From: Haemonchus contortus
Lineage: Eukaryota > Nematoda > Chromadorea > Rhabditida > Trichostrongylidae
Assembly: GCA_000469685.2 (NCBI GenBank)
Contig: LS997567.1
Span: 41,096,775 to 41,160,774 of the forward strand
Reading direction: 5' to 3'
DNA length: 64,000 nucleotides
The notes beneath the pieces are model-generated. The model was not told where the DNA came from. It saw only the letters and a list, made by a program, of their open reading frames with translations, and made no database searches. Positions 10,818-23,649 of this stretch are shown piece by piece (positions within the stretch are counted from its first letter, which is position 1; each line of letters opens with the position of its first letter). A program made the position numbers and the translations under genes.

Positions 10818-12836
10818 ATGTTCTCATTAATTACTGCAATCTGCTTACTTGGAGTTGTCACGGCTTGGTGGGGCCAAACAACTCCTCCGCCGCCTCCTCC
10901 ACCACCTCCACCATTCGGACTTGACCCAGTTATATTTCCGCCCAATGCCCCTGTACCTCCTCATCCCAGTAAGTATTTAACAAAGTCAATCTTAACATAC
11001 ATGCTGTCGAATCTACCGAAATATTTACGTATCTTAATAACAGTTTAGTTATAATTGTTTCAAAAGCGGAATTATTGAGTATTCACTTCTGTAGAACTAG
11101 CAAATCTATGGTATAAGCTAATGGATGCCATGGTCTCTTCAGTGGTGGCACAGATACCAAGAATAAGTATTTAAAAGTTTGTATAATGAAAATAAAAATA
11201 AGCAATTTAGTCTTTAAATTCAACGGATCACACAATATAATTCACGCCGAGTTTACCTAAAAATACGCTGCAGGGAACACAATCGTAGGTCCTTAGGTAA
11301 CCTTATTTTACCAAACTGTTTGTCCACTCTATACTGATGGCGCAGACACCTAAAATAATTGCAGCAGAAGTATAATAAATATAAAAATAAGCTATTCACT
11401 CTACGAAAACATGAATCACCTAATAATAGTTTATAACCGAGCTTTAACCAAAAAAATACGCTGCAGAGAAGTTTAGGTAACCTGATTTCATCATCCTATG
11501 TGTCCTTATCTGTCATTACGCCTTTTTCATCATCCATTTGAGTTTATTTACTTTACAATTTTGTAATGTTTGCTTGCTGCTGAATATGTTCCACTGATTT
11601 CAATTTCTTACACTTTTCTTATTGTCAACATCTCATACCTGACCCATTTGCAACTTGGCCATGGGATCATCCCGGTAAGTAACAATGACAATTTTAAAGT
11701 TTACGGTGGTTAATTTGATGATGTTTGTCTATCTGAATCACGATGTAATTATAAGTAGTATTAAAACGGATTTAGTAAATTGTAGCTTCAGTGATGCCAG
11801 AAACTTCAACCATTTAACTTGTTTTCTGCAATAATGGCATAGTCTGCTCTCCAACTTGCCCCAATAATTCAAATTTGTCACGTTTTTCTTAGTAAATTTT
11901 TTACAGTTCCATCGCCTCCACAACCCGCACCTTGGCCATTTGTTGAAGTTGTACCGACACCTCCCAAAAATCCCATCCCCTACCCTCCTTTCACAGGTGA
12001 GTACGAAGATCTTTCTCTATTCTTACATGAAATTCATTTCGTCACATTTCGTCAATGTACTTACAGATAGTGATTTTCTGATTTTTCTGTACTTACAGTG
12101 AAGTATTTAAAAGTATAATAAAATTTACTCCATAAATATATGGATCATCCGATATAGTTCACAGCGAGTTTTGACTCAAAAATATGCTGCAAAGAACAGC
12201 GCTGCAGGCTTCCAGGCAACCCGGTGTCCACCCTATTTGTCCGTATCTACCATTACTTCATTTTAGTGCTCCATTTTATTTCGATTACTTTGCAACTTCT
12301 TTGACTACTGTTTAGTATGTTCCAGTGTTGTCAATTTGTTACTCTTTCCTTATTGAACTTACCAGAATGGCCCGGTAAGTAACAATGACAATCACAAAAT
12401 ATACAACGTTGAACTTACTGATATGTTTATCGATCTGTAGTGCAACGTAGTTAATATTACCTTAAGCGGTGCTGAAACTTTTACGATATCAAATAATGGG
12501 TACCATGTTCTTTGATGATGGCGCAGCCTGCTGTTCAACATGCTCTATTCATTCATATTTGTCACGTTTTTTCTATTGAACTTGTTGCAGCTCCATCGCT
12601 TCCACAACCCGAACCCTGGCAATATGAGGTTGGACCAGTTGTGTGCGAATGTTCCACCAAACCCTTTCCTCACCCTCCCGGTGTGTACTTAGATTTCTAG
12701 TTTCAACATGAGTTTCATTTCGTCAATGTTCTTACAGCACGTGACTTTCTAATTTTTAGATCCTATGGACTATCCTTGGTTCCCGAAGTCCGAAGTCCCC
12801 GAAGTCCAAAGACATGACAGCGACAGCACTTGGTGA
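10818..12836 (+). CDS. Proline-rich secreted protein gene D (B/E hybrid, 135 aa)
   Basis: Exons with intact splice sites: 10,818-10,968, 11,907-11,996, 12,591-12,680 and 12,760-12,836 (TGA). All joins are phase 1 and the frame stays open for 136 codons. Exon 1 is MFSLITAICLLGVVTAWWGQ followed by a ten-proline run and FGLDPVIFPP. The second exon (IPSPPQPAPWPFVEVVPTPP) is the B-type exon 3. The third (APSLPQPEPWQYEVGPVVCE, two Cys) and the fourth (DPMDYPWFPKSEVPEVQRHD) are E-type. Two further exons have lost their acceptors and should be skipped. The gene looks like an unequal recombinant between a B-type and an E-type neighbour, with the junction in intron 2 near 12,085-12,115. Function is unknown, presumably secreted. 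Confidence 0.75.
11630..11674 (+). pseudogene. Dead exon in gene D (B-type exon 2 remnant)
   Basis: The 3' half (GACCCATTTGCAACTTGGCC, then CCCG and a good GTAAGT donor) matches B exon 2. The acceptor and the first part of the exon are deleted: ATTATAG of gene B is replaced by TTGTCAACATCTCATACC, which has no AG. It is probably skipped, and skipping keeps the frame because the exon is phase 1 at both ends. Confidence 0.65.
12358..12374 (+). pseudogene. Dead exon in gene D (E-type exon 2 remnant)
   Basis: TTGAACTTACCAGAATGGCCCG followed by GTAAGT corresponds to the two ends of E exon 2 (acceptor side TTGAACTTACAG, end CCAGAATGGCTCA), with about 50 internal bases removed, including the acceptor AG. 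What remains would encode only about four residues. It is probably skipped. Confidence 0.6.
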
Positions 12837-12879
12837 GGAATCAACCCAATCCAATGCTCTTCCTCGAATTAGAGGGCTC

Positions 12880-12885
12880 AATAAA
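12880..12885 (+). terminator. Poly(A) signal AATAAA of gene D
   Basis: AATAAA 44 bases after the stop in the shared GGGCTCAATAAATATTAATG context. Confidence 0.7.
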
Positions 12886-15104
12886 TATTAATGACGAATG
12901 GTTGATAGTGTCAACAAAGTTATACAAAAGATGCATTTCGAAAACAGTAACAAACAAAATTTCGTGATCATTCGAATCACCAGAGGGCTTTCTCCTCTAG
13001 GAGAGGAGGCAGCTGTAGAATTGCACTCAAAACAGTAGCTTTTAATCGTGGCCAAGTGTTAGGATGTGGTGTGAAGGACTCAACAGAGAGGGCTGAACCT
13101 ACTCAGTGCTATGCGCCCCAGTTTTTCGAGAAGACCTTCAGAGGGTTCTGCTTCACAGACATGTCTACGATTCTAGTCGAAACACAAGTGCATGGCGCAA
13201 AGTAATTAAGATAAACACTACTTATCCCTCTCTATAGTTTTCGGCATAATGGTAAAGCATATTCACCAAACCTTATCACACGGCACCGCTCACAATAATG
13301 CTTCATTGAACAAGACTCGCATAAAGACTTGTCACTCACATCGTCATTAACTCAACTACCTATGGCCGCCAAATATACCGCTCATGGGCCCCTCTAATAG
13401 ATCTATTATATAGCTAACCGTGTGCAAATTCCTGGCGGTATAGCCGACTAATTGCGAACCAAATCTCAGGTACTTGCCGATATGAAACTGTCTATTTATA
13501 CTATCGATAAATACCCTCCGGAAGTGTGCATCATCGCTTATGAGTAAACGGCTATACTCTTGAAACCACACCCTCGACTTTTACAAGTTTCGGCAAATGC
13601 TGTGTGAGCCTTTGACAGCCTATATGTAAATATAGTTATCATTGAAGGATAATTTCACGATAATTTAGAGTAGTAATGAAAGGGAAGGTGGAAAATAGTG
13701 CCATGAAGGTGTCTACAATGAGTGTCATTGCGTACGTGCTGGTCCTAACGCGAATATTGCAATCCGTAACGTCTCAACACTCGTCTGACAAATCTTGGGT
13801 CGATCCGCGTGGCAGGCTCCTATTATATCCTAGCTCTTGAGTTTTTGGGCCCGACAGTGTACTTTCTGTTACCCTCAGGGGCCACTGGCTAGTTCTACGG
13901 GGAAACCTAGGAAACCATTTTTATCGTGAACTGTCCTCTAACTGACTAGAGTTGCCACAAGTCTCACATACATGTGAAAACTTGGAGTCATCTGGTCGAT
14001 TTTACTTATTAGTATTATAACTGAAGGTTTTACTCACTTTGAAGTTTTTGACTAGGTTACCAGTAGGATTTAGCAGAAGGTAGGAGAATGTTAATTTGTA
14101 GAAAATCTGTCAGTTGAAAGTGAAAAACCAAATCAAACTAATTGCAAACCAAATCTCAGGTGCTTGCTGATATGAAAAAACACTCAACACTGACTCAACA
14201 CTGCCTTGCCAGGGCCAGTGCTGAATGTTCACCATCATGACTATAGCCACTCTGGATCAGAGGGAGCTGAGGTGGCCTACTCCTAGCCGCTCAGACATGT
14301 GGGCCTGCTGTTGGGCTATGTATTAATTATATATAGATATTTATGTACATAGATACTAGAAAATGATAAAGTCTTCAACGCAAAACTCCGTCGAGCAGTA
14401 GAAAACTCAGGCGAGAGATTTCGGACCTTACAAGCCGGCATTCGATGGCGGTGGCAAAAGCATGTGGCAGGACGACAAGACGACTCCCCTTTGGTAGGTG
14501 GATATCTCCCCGAGCGACTTCTGGTCCTCAATGCAGAACACGATGACTTAGACGTAACGTACCGGGACCTGCCGTGCGCAACTTGACGCGTGAAGAACGA
14601 AGTCAACCGCGACCCCGAGCGGACGGACAGGGGGACTCAAGCGAAGGGCCGCCGTCCCTCTAGTTCCTCGCATGTCTACCTATCCAGAGCTTAGTTAGTT
14701 CAAGATAGTTCGGGAAGTAGTTCAAGATAAACTTTCGAGTGACTGAAGAGCACCGGAGCTCAGAGCATATGATGAAATACTAAAAACTAAAAAGAAAACA
14801 GAAATACTATTGCTACAGAGATCAATGTTGATCTAAATAGGACACGCCCACACGCCTAAACGCCACCCTCCGACCACGACGAGGTGGTAGACCGGCAGGC
14901 CACAAAAATTAACAACCAGTTGCGAAGCTTCAGCTTCTAGGGGTGGACCCTTCTGAGATTTGAACAAAAAAAAAAACTTCGAAGTACTATAAAGCTGTTA
15001 CAAGTGTAAAGACAGATGAAAACTGAGCACATCCGCTGTAAAACCCCGTGAACTGATTCATATTTAGGTGGTTATAGTTATAATCTGGGTGGACTGTAAT
15101 GTAT
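12886..15104. repeat. Array downstream unit, copy D
   Basis: Positions 12,890-13,640 match the A and E units. On the minus strand, 13,571-13,356 is an open 71-codon frame ending in GPMSGIFGGHR. A copy of the MITE-like repeat follows at about 13,690-13,950. About 14,280-14,690 is a GC-richer insertion not shared by the other units (minus-strand frame RSGRYPPTKGESSC, nothing recognised). From 14,740 the sequence matches 2650-3000 of the A unit. No gene is supported. Confidence 0.6.
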
Positions 15105-16106
15105 AAGGGTTATCGTACGACCATTATCAAGTGAACCTCGAACTGTTGATTTGAACTAGCACAATACTTTATCAATTTTCAATAAATACTCGTGTAGAGA
15201 ATCGATTAAAATAGCATGAATGCTAGAACTCACTGAGAAATGCTAGGAACCGCTCGAAAAGTACTTGATAGGTGCAGCTCGAAATAGAAAAAAATATCAA
15301 AAACTCAAAGTTAGAGTTGAAATTGATTCAGACAACCGGTCAGAAGCATTATGAGTGCTGCTACACTCTTCACTACTCAACGTGAATGTAGAAAAATCAG
15401 TACCAGCTCTACTTCTGGCCTACTAATACTTTTGTAAGTTTGCAGAACTGTTGTCTGTTATTACTGCAACGCATGCTGCGAATTCCGCTGGCTTCTCTGC
15501 ATGGATTGAAAACTTAGGCATGAAAACCGAGAACCCAAAAGCTTACAATTCTTTGTTTATCCATGGAGCTCATCCGCAAATATAAAACACATTTTCTTTT
15601 AGCAATTCATTGTACAAAGCAATTGCTGAAGATTCATCAGAGGGACAAACACTCTCATTTGTAAGCAACCTAGGGAACGTTTGCACAATTACTTGCAGTT
15701 ATGATCACACAGTGCACTCAGATGTCGATTGCTTTCCCTCTCAGTAACTTACTACTGCATTTGATCATACTTGTTCTTCATTATTTCTTCTAACATTCCA
15801 TCCATCCCATATTCAGAAACAGCAATCCCTTGTCTCTAAAACGCCGAAGCGCTAAAGACAGCTGCTGATTCTGTTTTGGTGGCATTTCCCTTTTAACATA
15901 GACAAATTCCAAAGAATGTTGGTGATGCGTAATGGAAAAAAGGGGAGCGAATCACTCGAGAGAACAGTTCTGAATGGTATAAAAGGGACGAAGGATCACG
16001 ACTGCACCAGCCAGCCACTAAGTTTTTTTCTTCAAAAATTAATCTACAGCTATTCTTTCCGACTTGACTCGCCCTTCTCCATAAGAATACTAGGAATTTT
16101 TTTAGG
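15105..16106 (+). repeat. Array upstream unit, copy E
   Basis: This aligns with the B and D upstream units. It contains the uninterrupted counterpart of the site where the 3011-4247 mariner inserted in the A/B interval (GTGGACTGTA near 15,090). Confidence 0.75.
15978..15984 (+). promoter_or_regulatory. TATA box of gene E
   Basis: TATAAAAGGGACGAAGGATCA, 129 bases before the ATG. TTTTTTTAG at 16,097-16,105 is the acceptor one base before the ATG. Confidence 0.7.
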
Positions 16107-17291
16107 ATGTTCTCATTCATTACTGCAATCTGCCTACTTGGAGTTATTACGGTTCAATATGGCCAAACAACTCTTCTACCGGCTCCTTCACCGCATCCAC
16201 TATTCACACTTCCCCCATCTATAGAACACCATGGATTCCCCATTCCTCATCCCAGTAAGTAACTAAGTCAACCTTAACATACATGCTGTCATATCTACCG
16301 ATACATTTACGTATCTTAATAACAATGTAGTTCTAGTAGTTTTGAAAGAGGATTCGTTAATATTATCTTCTGTAATGCTAGCAAATCGGTGATATGAGTT
16401 CGATGACATTATAGTCTCGATAGTGGTGGCACAGATACCAAGAATAGGTATTTAGAAGTATAGAGAGATTGAAAATAAGCTATTCACTCTGTAAATTCAA
16501 CGGACCACACAATAATGTTCACACCTAATTGAATTTTAACTCGGAAATACGATGCAAAGCACACCGCTGCAAGCCTTCAGGCAACCCGGTGTCACCATCC
16601 TATTTGTCCGTATCTATCATTTCTTCATTTTAGGGCTAAATTTTATTTCAATTACTTTGCAATTTCTTCGACTGCTGTTTAGTATGTTCCACTGATGTCA
16701 ATTCGCTACTCCTTCCTTATTGAACTTACAGCTTATCGTCCACTGTCTCCACCATTCGTACCTGGACCAGTTTGGCCGGAACCATTTCCAGAATGGCTCA
16801 GTAAGTATGTAACAATGACAATCTTGAATTATACAACTTTGAACTTACTGTTATGTTTATCGATCCGAAGTGCAACGTAGTTATAAGTAGTATTTAAACA
16901 AATTTGTTTAATATTACCTTCAGCGGTGCTGAAACTTGGACGATATCAAATACTGGATACCGTGTTTTATAATGCTGGCATAGCCTGCTGTGCTGTGCTC
17001 CATTAATTCATATTTGTCAGAATTTTCCTATTGAACTTGTTGCAGCTCCATCGCCTCCACAACCCGAACATGAGCCATATGAGGGTGAACCACCTAGGTG
17101 CGGATATTTCCCCCATCCCATTCCTCCCCCTGCCGGTGAGTACGAAGATTTCAAGTTTCCACATGAGTTTCATTTCGTCAATGCACTTACAGCACGAAAC
17201 TTTCTAATTTTTAGGTCGCCCGAGACATCCTTGGGATCCGGAGTCTGAAATCCCCGAACTCCGAAGATATGTCACCAGCAGCATTTGGTAA
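16107..17291 (+). CDS. Proline-rich secreted protein gene E (127 aa)
   Basis: Exons 16,107-16,254, 16,732-16,800, 17,046-17,135 and 17,215-17,291 (TAA), all introns phase 1. The signal peptide is MFSFITAICLLGVITVQYG. The polyproline run of B and D is lost by substitutions (TTLLPAPSPHPLFTLPPS). Exon 2 gives YRPLSPPFVPGPVWPEPFPE, exon 3 PSPPQPEHEPYEGEPPRCGY and exon 4 HPWDPESEIPELRRYVTSSI. The poly(A) region reads CAGTGAATATTAATG, so the AATAAA present after A, B and D is lost. Exons 2-3 are the parent type for the distal half of D. It is an intact frame in a diverged member with unknown function. Confidence 0.75.
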
Positions 17292-19440
17292 GGAATCATG
17301 CCAATCCAACGCACTTCCTCGAATTAGACGGATCAGTGAATATTAATGATGAATTGTCAGCATAATTGTAGTGTCAACAAAGTTACACAAAACATGCCTT
17401 TCGAGAACAGTAACGAACAAAATTTTGTGATCATTCGAATCACCAAAGCTATTTCACCCTCCGAGAAGCAGTTGAAGTAGAATTGCACTCAAAACAGTAA
17501 CCTTTAATCGTGGCCAAATGATGGGATGTGGTGGAAGGGCTCAGCAGTAAGTACCTACATATTCAGTGTATGCACCCCAGTTTTTCGAGAAGAGCTTCAG
17601 AAGTTCCTGCTTCACAGACATGTCTACGATTCTAGTCGAAAGACAAGTGCATGGCGCAAACTTCGAAAAGAGGCAAACGCAATTTATCCCTCTCTACAAT
17701 TTTCGACATAATGGTAAAGCATATTCACCGGGCCTTATTAAAAGGCACCGCTCACAATAATGCTTCATTGAACAAGACTCGCATAGAGACTTGTCACTCA
17801 CATCATCATTAACTCAACTACCTATGGCCGCCAAATATACCGCTCATGGGCCCCCCTAATAGATCTATTATATCGCTAATTGTATGTAAATTCCTGGTGG
17901 TGAAGCCGACTAATTGCAAACCAAATCTCAGGTACCTGCCGATATAAAATTGTCTATTTATACTATTGATGAGTACCCTCCAGAAGTATACATAATCACT
18001 TATGGGTAAACGGCTATACTCTTGGAACCGCACTGTCGACTTTTACAAGTTTCGGCAAGTATTGTGTGAAGCCTTTGATAGCCTATATGTAAATACAGTT
18101 ATCATTTAAGGATAATTTCACGATGATTTCAGTAATCATAGATTATGAGGAAAATGAAAGGGAGGGTGGAAAATAGTGCGATGAAGGTGTCTAAAATGAG
18201 CTTCATTGCGTAATTGTGGGTCCTGACACGAATAGTGCAATCTGTATCGCCTCGACACTCGTCTGACAAATCACGGGTCAATCCGCGTAGCATCCGACCG
18301 ATCCGATGATGATGCTCCTATTATGCCCTAGCTCCCTAGTAATCTTTCTGTTACCCTTGGGGGCCACTGGGTAATCCTAAGGGGAAACCCTGGAAACCAC
18401 ATTTATCGTGAACGCTGTGCCTTTAACTGGTTAGTGTAGCCACAAGTCTCACATACATGTGATAACTTGGAGTCATCTGGTCGGTTTTACTCATCAGATA
18501 TTATGACTGAAGGTTTAACCCATTTTGAGGTTTTTGACCAGGTTATCAGTAGGTTTTAACAGAAGGTAGGAGAATGTTAATTTATAGAAAATGGATCTAT
18601 TTAAAATGAATAACCAAACCCGAAGTCTTGGGAACCGGCTCCGATTTGGCCAACTGGGGCTTTCTCCCAACAATGCCGAATAACTGGTATCAACCCTGTT
18701 CGGGTGAACCAAAACAACCAAAACGGTGCTCTTCACAGTGGACATCGACAGCAGGCCATTTCATGGTCCAATCGCTCAAACACCTAGCTTCGCAATATTT
18801 AATATAGTTCGAGTGTATGGCGCAATAAAGTAATTTCCATGACGAACGCTTTGTTTTTCGTATTCTTCCGGTAGAAATGATTAACAGAAAGAGTTAGGGC
18901 TACCGAACCCATTCACCAGACCAATCTTCTTACACCTCAATTATACAGACATCTGAGTGCGTTCCGTCAGTATACAATTATCCGCAGTGACAAGTCGAGG
19001 TTCAACTCAGTTCGGGTTATGAGAACAACCCAATTCTCCCTTTGAACACGCAGCATTTGAGTGGCGCCCGAAGAGTTCAGAAACAAGCTGGCCTCTTACA
19101 CCTCTACTTCTCAGCCCCTCCAACTTAGCTTGACTTGTTTGATATTACCAGTTAGCTTTAATGATCCGTCCTTTTTTTGACCGGCTATGTTTGTTGTAAA
19201 CTCTGCTGCTCCCCTTTTCTATTTCTCGTATACTGCTTACTATTGCTGAGAGTATTATATTGGCTACATTTATTTATTACTACTTATTACTATATTACTT
19301 ATTTTTTTACAAACTAAGTAAGAAGTTCGGGACAACTCCCAATCACCACAGCGGTGGCTCCGCCCCTATCCTTTTGACTTCACAAAAAGCACGAATCAGA
19401 TGTGTTATAATTCCGATTCAAAAGCATTTTCACAGTGGAT
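17292..19440. repeat. Array downstream unit, copy E (end of array)
   Basis: This matches the A and D units through 18,050 (minus-strand frame 18,033-17,818, again ending GPMSGIFGGHR). A MITE-like repeat follows at about 18,150-18,440, then blocks shared with 2020-2620 and 7290-7510. Similarity to the rest of the array stops near 19,440. No intact gene is seen. Confidence 0.65.
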
Positions 19441-22400
19441 TTCCTGCGACCATGAACAGGAGGATACGGTACTTATTTGCGACATTCGTCAAAAATACTA
19501 CAGAAATAGATTTTGGTCGAATCGATTAATGGTCGATTAAGGAATACCTTCTTAGTTCCTCCATAATTGCAGCCTGTTAAAAAAAGAATTTTAAAAGTTG
19601 GTCACATGGAAAAATAGTATTGTTTACCAAGGAATGGGAATATTCAACGAGCCTGTTCCCATTCAGGTAAAGAATTCGACGGAGAGCGATCGCCCCTGCA
19701 TAACATTCACCTTGACAACGCCGTTGTTTGGCTTAAGAGGGCATCCCGTTGGCGTTCGCCTTTGGAACGCCACTTTTTTCCGGGATAATTATAGATTCCA
19801 TGGAAATCAATATTCCATCGGATAACCAAAGTCGCTGAGGTCCGAACGGACGGAACAATGTCATATCGCGCATGTACGTAGCGGCGGCGCACGTAGAGCG
19901 ATACTCGTCCATCCCCATGCCCCCCCCCCTCACCCCCCGTGTTTCTCCCTTTCCCCGTTAATGATCCCTTTACCACCTGGCTGGCGCTCTGTCGAATCAA
20001 TCATTCAAGGCCAAGGCAAGTCCAACCTTTTACGAGTTCCACCGGCCCACAACTTTGACCATGATCATCCTGGAATAATACCGATTGATTTTGTATAAAT
20101 TGCTATATTTCTCACATTTACTAGTTCGGGAGCATACTAGTTGTAAATCACTTAGAAAATTCCTTCATGTTACTGAATTAGTTACGACTTTAATGCAACT
20201 CTTACTGCTGCCTAATCGCATTACTTATACTAATCCTTCTGCACTTTCCCGGGATACCTTCCGTTTAGCCTTGGCTGCATTTGCCCCTTTCGGCTCTTCT
20301 TTTCAACTAAACCCTTTTTTGTTTTTTTTTTCAAAAATCTTGCTAAGTTAATCTGATGTGATGAGCATGGATGTAATTTGAGTTACTCGAGTAAATAACT
20401 TGTTCAACTTCTAATTCTCTGTGCTAAAATCAATTCAGTGCGGGTTCCGTGAATTGCCTACGCTTTATTTCATACTTAACCCATTTTGTCGCTACTTTAC
20501 GACTTACCTTGGAGTTTATTGGAAATTCATACTAGAAATAACTTTTTATTGACGTTACTGGTTTTTGAGCAATAGTTATTGTTGAACTACTAGTAGATTT
20601 TTTGTGGTAATTTATTTGACTCTTCCGGTTTCACGTCATATTCGTTTACGTCGGGTCTTTCTGATTTTTATAGTGGATGATATCAGCAAAAACCTCAGCG
20701 AGACCCTTATCCATGGTCACGGCTGTTACTACTTCTTTATAAACGGTGGTAAATTTTTGTCTAACATATGGAAACGCTATCAACTTCAGAACACGAGAAA
20801 CTACCTCACTTTGTTCCTTGACGTCAAGGAAAACTTTCCATTTTCCCTTTCGTTGAAGCGTTGGTGAAACAATTGGAGTAGTTTATTTTTGTTTTTTTGG
20901 CATTACTATATAAAAACATCGGTAAAGATTCTAGCAGTGAGCTGCTCTAACTTTATTAGGAAGCGGCTACCCACAACCACTGTCGTTTCACTTCCTATTC
21001 CCATGAAAGAGGTTCCTTTTCTCACGTATTCTTCCTATTTTTCTCCTATTTTTTCTCTATTTTTCCTATTATGTATTTATTTATTCGTTTTTTTGTATTT
21101 ATTTTTTCACCTCTCCATTACTTCTTTAGGTTAACGCAGCAAGTATAAGTATAGAGGCACAACAACAGAAAACATTATTCAGTAAGTACACTCACTTGCT
21201 TGCCTTCAGGGACTTCATGGGTTGCCCTGATCAAAAATACTCAAGCTGAAGTCGCTAACTCCAGGTGGCCTCATGGGTGCCACGGCTTAGCTGGAGCTAC
21301 GGTCTCGGCCTTATCTTACTTTACCCACCTGAAAAACGGCTTTTAAACGGCTGTCCTCGGCTATCTGACCGTCGTTCTAGTACGTTGACCTCTATTATGC
21401 GTATTACAAGGACGGCGACGAGGAATATGGCAGTGTGGCGATCGCCGTGTCTCCCCGTAGAACTCCCCGTGCTGTTTGGCTGTTGTTGTTGTTTTCGGGG
21501 GTTGTCCTCGATGGTTCATATTCGTCATCGCGTTCACCACGCCTTTCACATGTCTCCGTGTGTTACCTCTTTGATTCAAGTGTCCGGCCTGGCCGGCCAT
21601 GTGCATTGTGCGGAAACGTTAAGCGCTAGTGCGGTACATGGGCAAAACATTCGAGGCGTGTGCGAGATCCGGAAATGCCTCAATTAGTTGGCCTTGCACT
21701 GAGAGTTATCTGAATGCGTGAAGTGCCTTCATTTAGGCGCCTCGTTAGGCCCCTCTACTCCTTTATCTTCGACAGAACACTTCGTTCTAAATATGTGTTC
21801 TCTTTTACTGCGGAATATTTGTAAAAATTGTCAGTATGAGCAAGTTTTCTACGATTTACATTTAGATTTGCCTTTTTTGTTTTTAATATCATCGTTTTTT
21901 ATTAATACGATGATTAGACAGATGAATTAGAAGAATAGAATATCGACGAATTAAGAAAAAACGATTTCTAATATTTTGACTCAAAGTCTTCAGCACTCTC
22001 CGGCAGGCGCCTTTTCGTACCAGCCTAGTTCCAACTCTTAGCAAAAACTGTGTTGACTTACTTCGTTGGTTGAGAATGCCAGTTGGGAACTTTACTTTTT
22101 TCTATTCTTATTTCCATCTTTTCTCTAATCTGATCGGAACCTGAACCGATCTGCCTTACAATTCGTCCGGTGGGAACAGCCAAAGCAACTCAGTATCCAT
22201 CACCAAAGTTTCATGAAAGCCTGATGATCCGTTCTAAGAAGTTCCAAAACTTGGAGGTTGGACACAGGGATCGCATCCTCCTAACTTTTTGAATTGGCAT
22301 GTTTGTGAAATGGCGAAAATTTTCTTGTCGTCTTCGTCAGAGCCACGAAAATCAGAATAAGTATAGCACCAAGAACACTCTGACCTACTTAAATAAACGG

Positions 22401-23017
22401 TCGTAGCATTCGTTGTTACTAACGTGGGCCCAGATATTCTGTGATTGCTGTGGTATTCAAACCCATTGGTCCTGGACACAGAACACTTGGACCCACTTTA
22501 AAAAACGATCGGATTCGTTGTTGTTGTTGATCATTGGGTCTAGGAGACTGATCATGAGGGATGAAATGGTAACTGAGAATGGATCGAACTTATTTTTGGT
22601 TCTCCAGCTCCTCGAGGAGGATTTGTAGGCGAAAAGGCTGGAACGATTGCCGAAAAGAGCTCGTTGCCATTTGATTACGGTTTCGAGAAACCTACAACGA
22701 AAGCTACTACAAACCAGACCAAGATTTACCGAAGATCGTACGTGGGTAGAAATGGGCGATAAAAAAAAGAGAGCGCTTTTTGGAAGAAAAAAGTAGAAAT
22801 ACCTTCAAAGTGCAGAAGAGCACATGGTTGTTAGGGATGGCAAAGGAAAGCAGCAGAACATGAGTGTTGGAGTGAAGTGGCGAAAAAAGAACAGATTGCC
22901 AGTAACTCAATCTGTTGTTTTTCTTTTCTCTGCTCCTTAAAATTTTCCATCACAGGTCTAGTCAGCCGTCAGGCGACTCGCTTTTCAATTTTCTTTTTGC
23001 AACTCTTGCTGCGAAGG
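19441..23017. other. Intergenic, no supported gene
   Basis: Longer frames, such as the plus-strand one at 21,265-21,687, show no recognisable domain, no consistent splice signals and Arg/Ser/His-rich composition. A C-run lies at 19,921-19,930. T-rich tracts are common at 20,320-21,120. I see no gene here. Confidence 0.4.
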
Positions 23018-23290
23018 GGGAGACGGACAGTTGAATCGGTTTTGTGTAGTCGATTCGCCGCACGCGGCAGTCGCGGATTAGTTGCTTCGTTATTGCAGTT
23101 CTAGCGTTCTTCATACCGCTCGATCCATATGACATTATTATTTTTGGCAAGATTCTCCTGGTGACTGTTTCGTTCTTAGACCCCTACTCGTTGCGCTGCT
23201 TCTCCTTCTTTCTGCTACATTCCTTCGTGCGCGACGTCGCTCTCGCCGCGATGCTACCATTTCTTTTTTGCGACCGTTCCAACATGTTTA
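23018..23290. repeat. MITE-like repeat, copy 1 (diverged, 3' end lost)
   Basis: It starts GGGAGACGGACAGTTGAATC and shares the CGCCGCACGCGGC..GTCGCGGA core and the TTCTAGCGTTCTTCATAC block with the intact copy at 23,382. The far inverted end is not preserved. Confidence 0.55.
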
Positions 23291-23381
23291 AGTTTTATGA
23301 GCTGTGGCGTTGTAGAATGTGAAGAACTCACTCCCACTCTGGGGTCCCTATCGTAGCTACTGTGTTTGATAAGTTTTAATA

Positions 23382-23637
23382 GGGAGACGGGGCAGTAGGA
23401 ACGGTCTTATGTAATCGATCCGCCGCACGCGGCTGTCGCGGACCATTTGCCTCGTTATAACAGTTCTAGCCTTCTTCATACAGCTCAATTGGTATGCGAT
23501 TATTACTTTTGCCATGATTCTTTTGTTAGCTCTTTGTTCTTGTATTTCTTACTTGCTGCCGCATTCTGCTAAATTCCTTCACGCGCGGCGTCTCGCTCGC
23601 CGCGACGCGACGATGTCGTTCCTATTGCACCACTCCC
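23382..23637. repeat. MITE-like repeat, copy 2 (complete)
   Basis: A 256-base element from GGGAGACGGGGCAGTAGGAA to the inverted end CGTTCCTATTGCACCACTCCC. The flanks GTTTTAATA and CCTTTAATA (7 of 9 identical) look like a worn 9-bp target duplication. It has no coding capacity. Confidence 0.65.
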
Positions 23638-23649
23638 CCTTTAATACTT

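Noticed and set aside
21265..21687. Plus-strand frame of 140 codons
   Set aside because: No domain, no splice context, composition rich in Arg, Ser, His and Cys; overlapping frames on both strands are equally open, as in GC-richer non-coding DNA.
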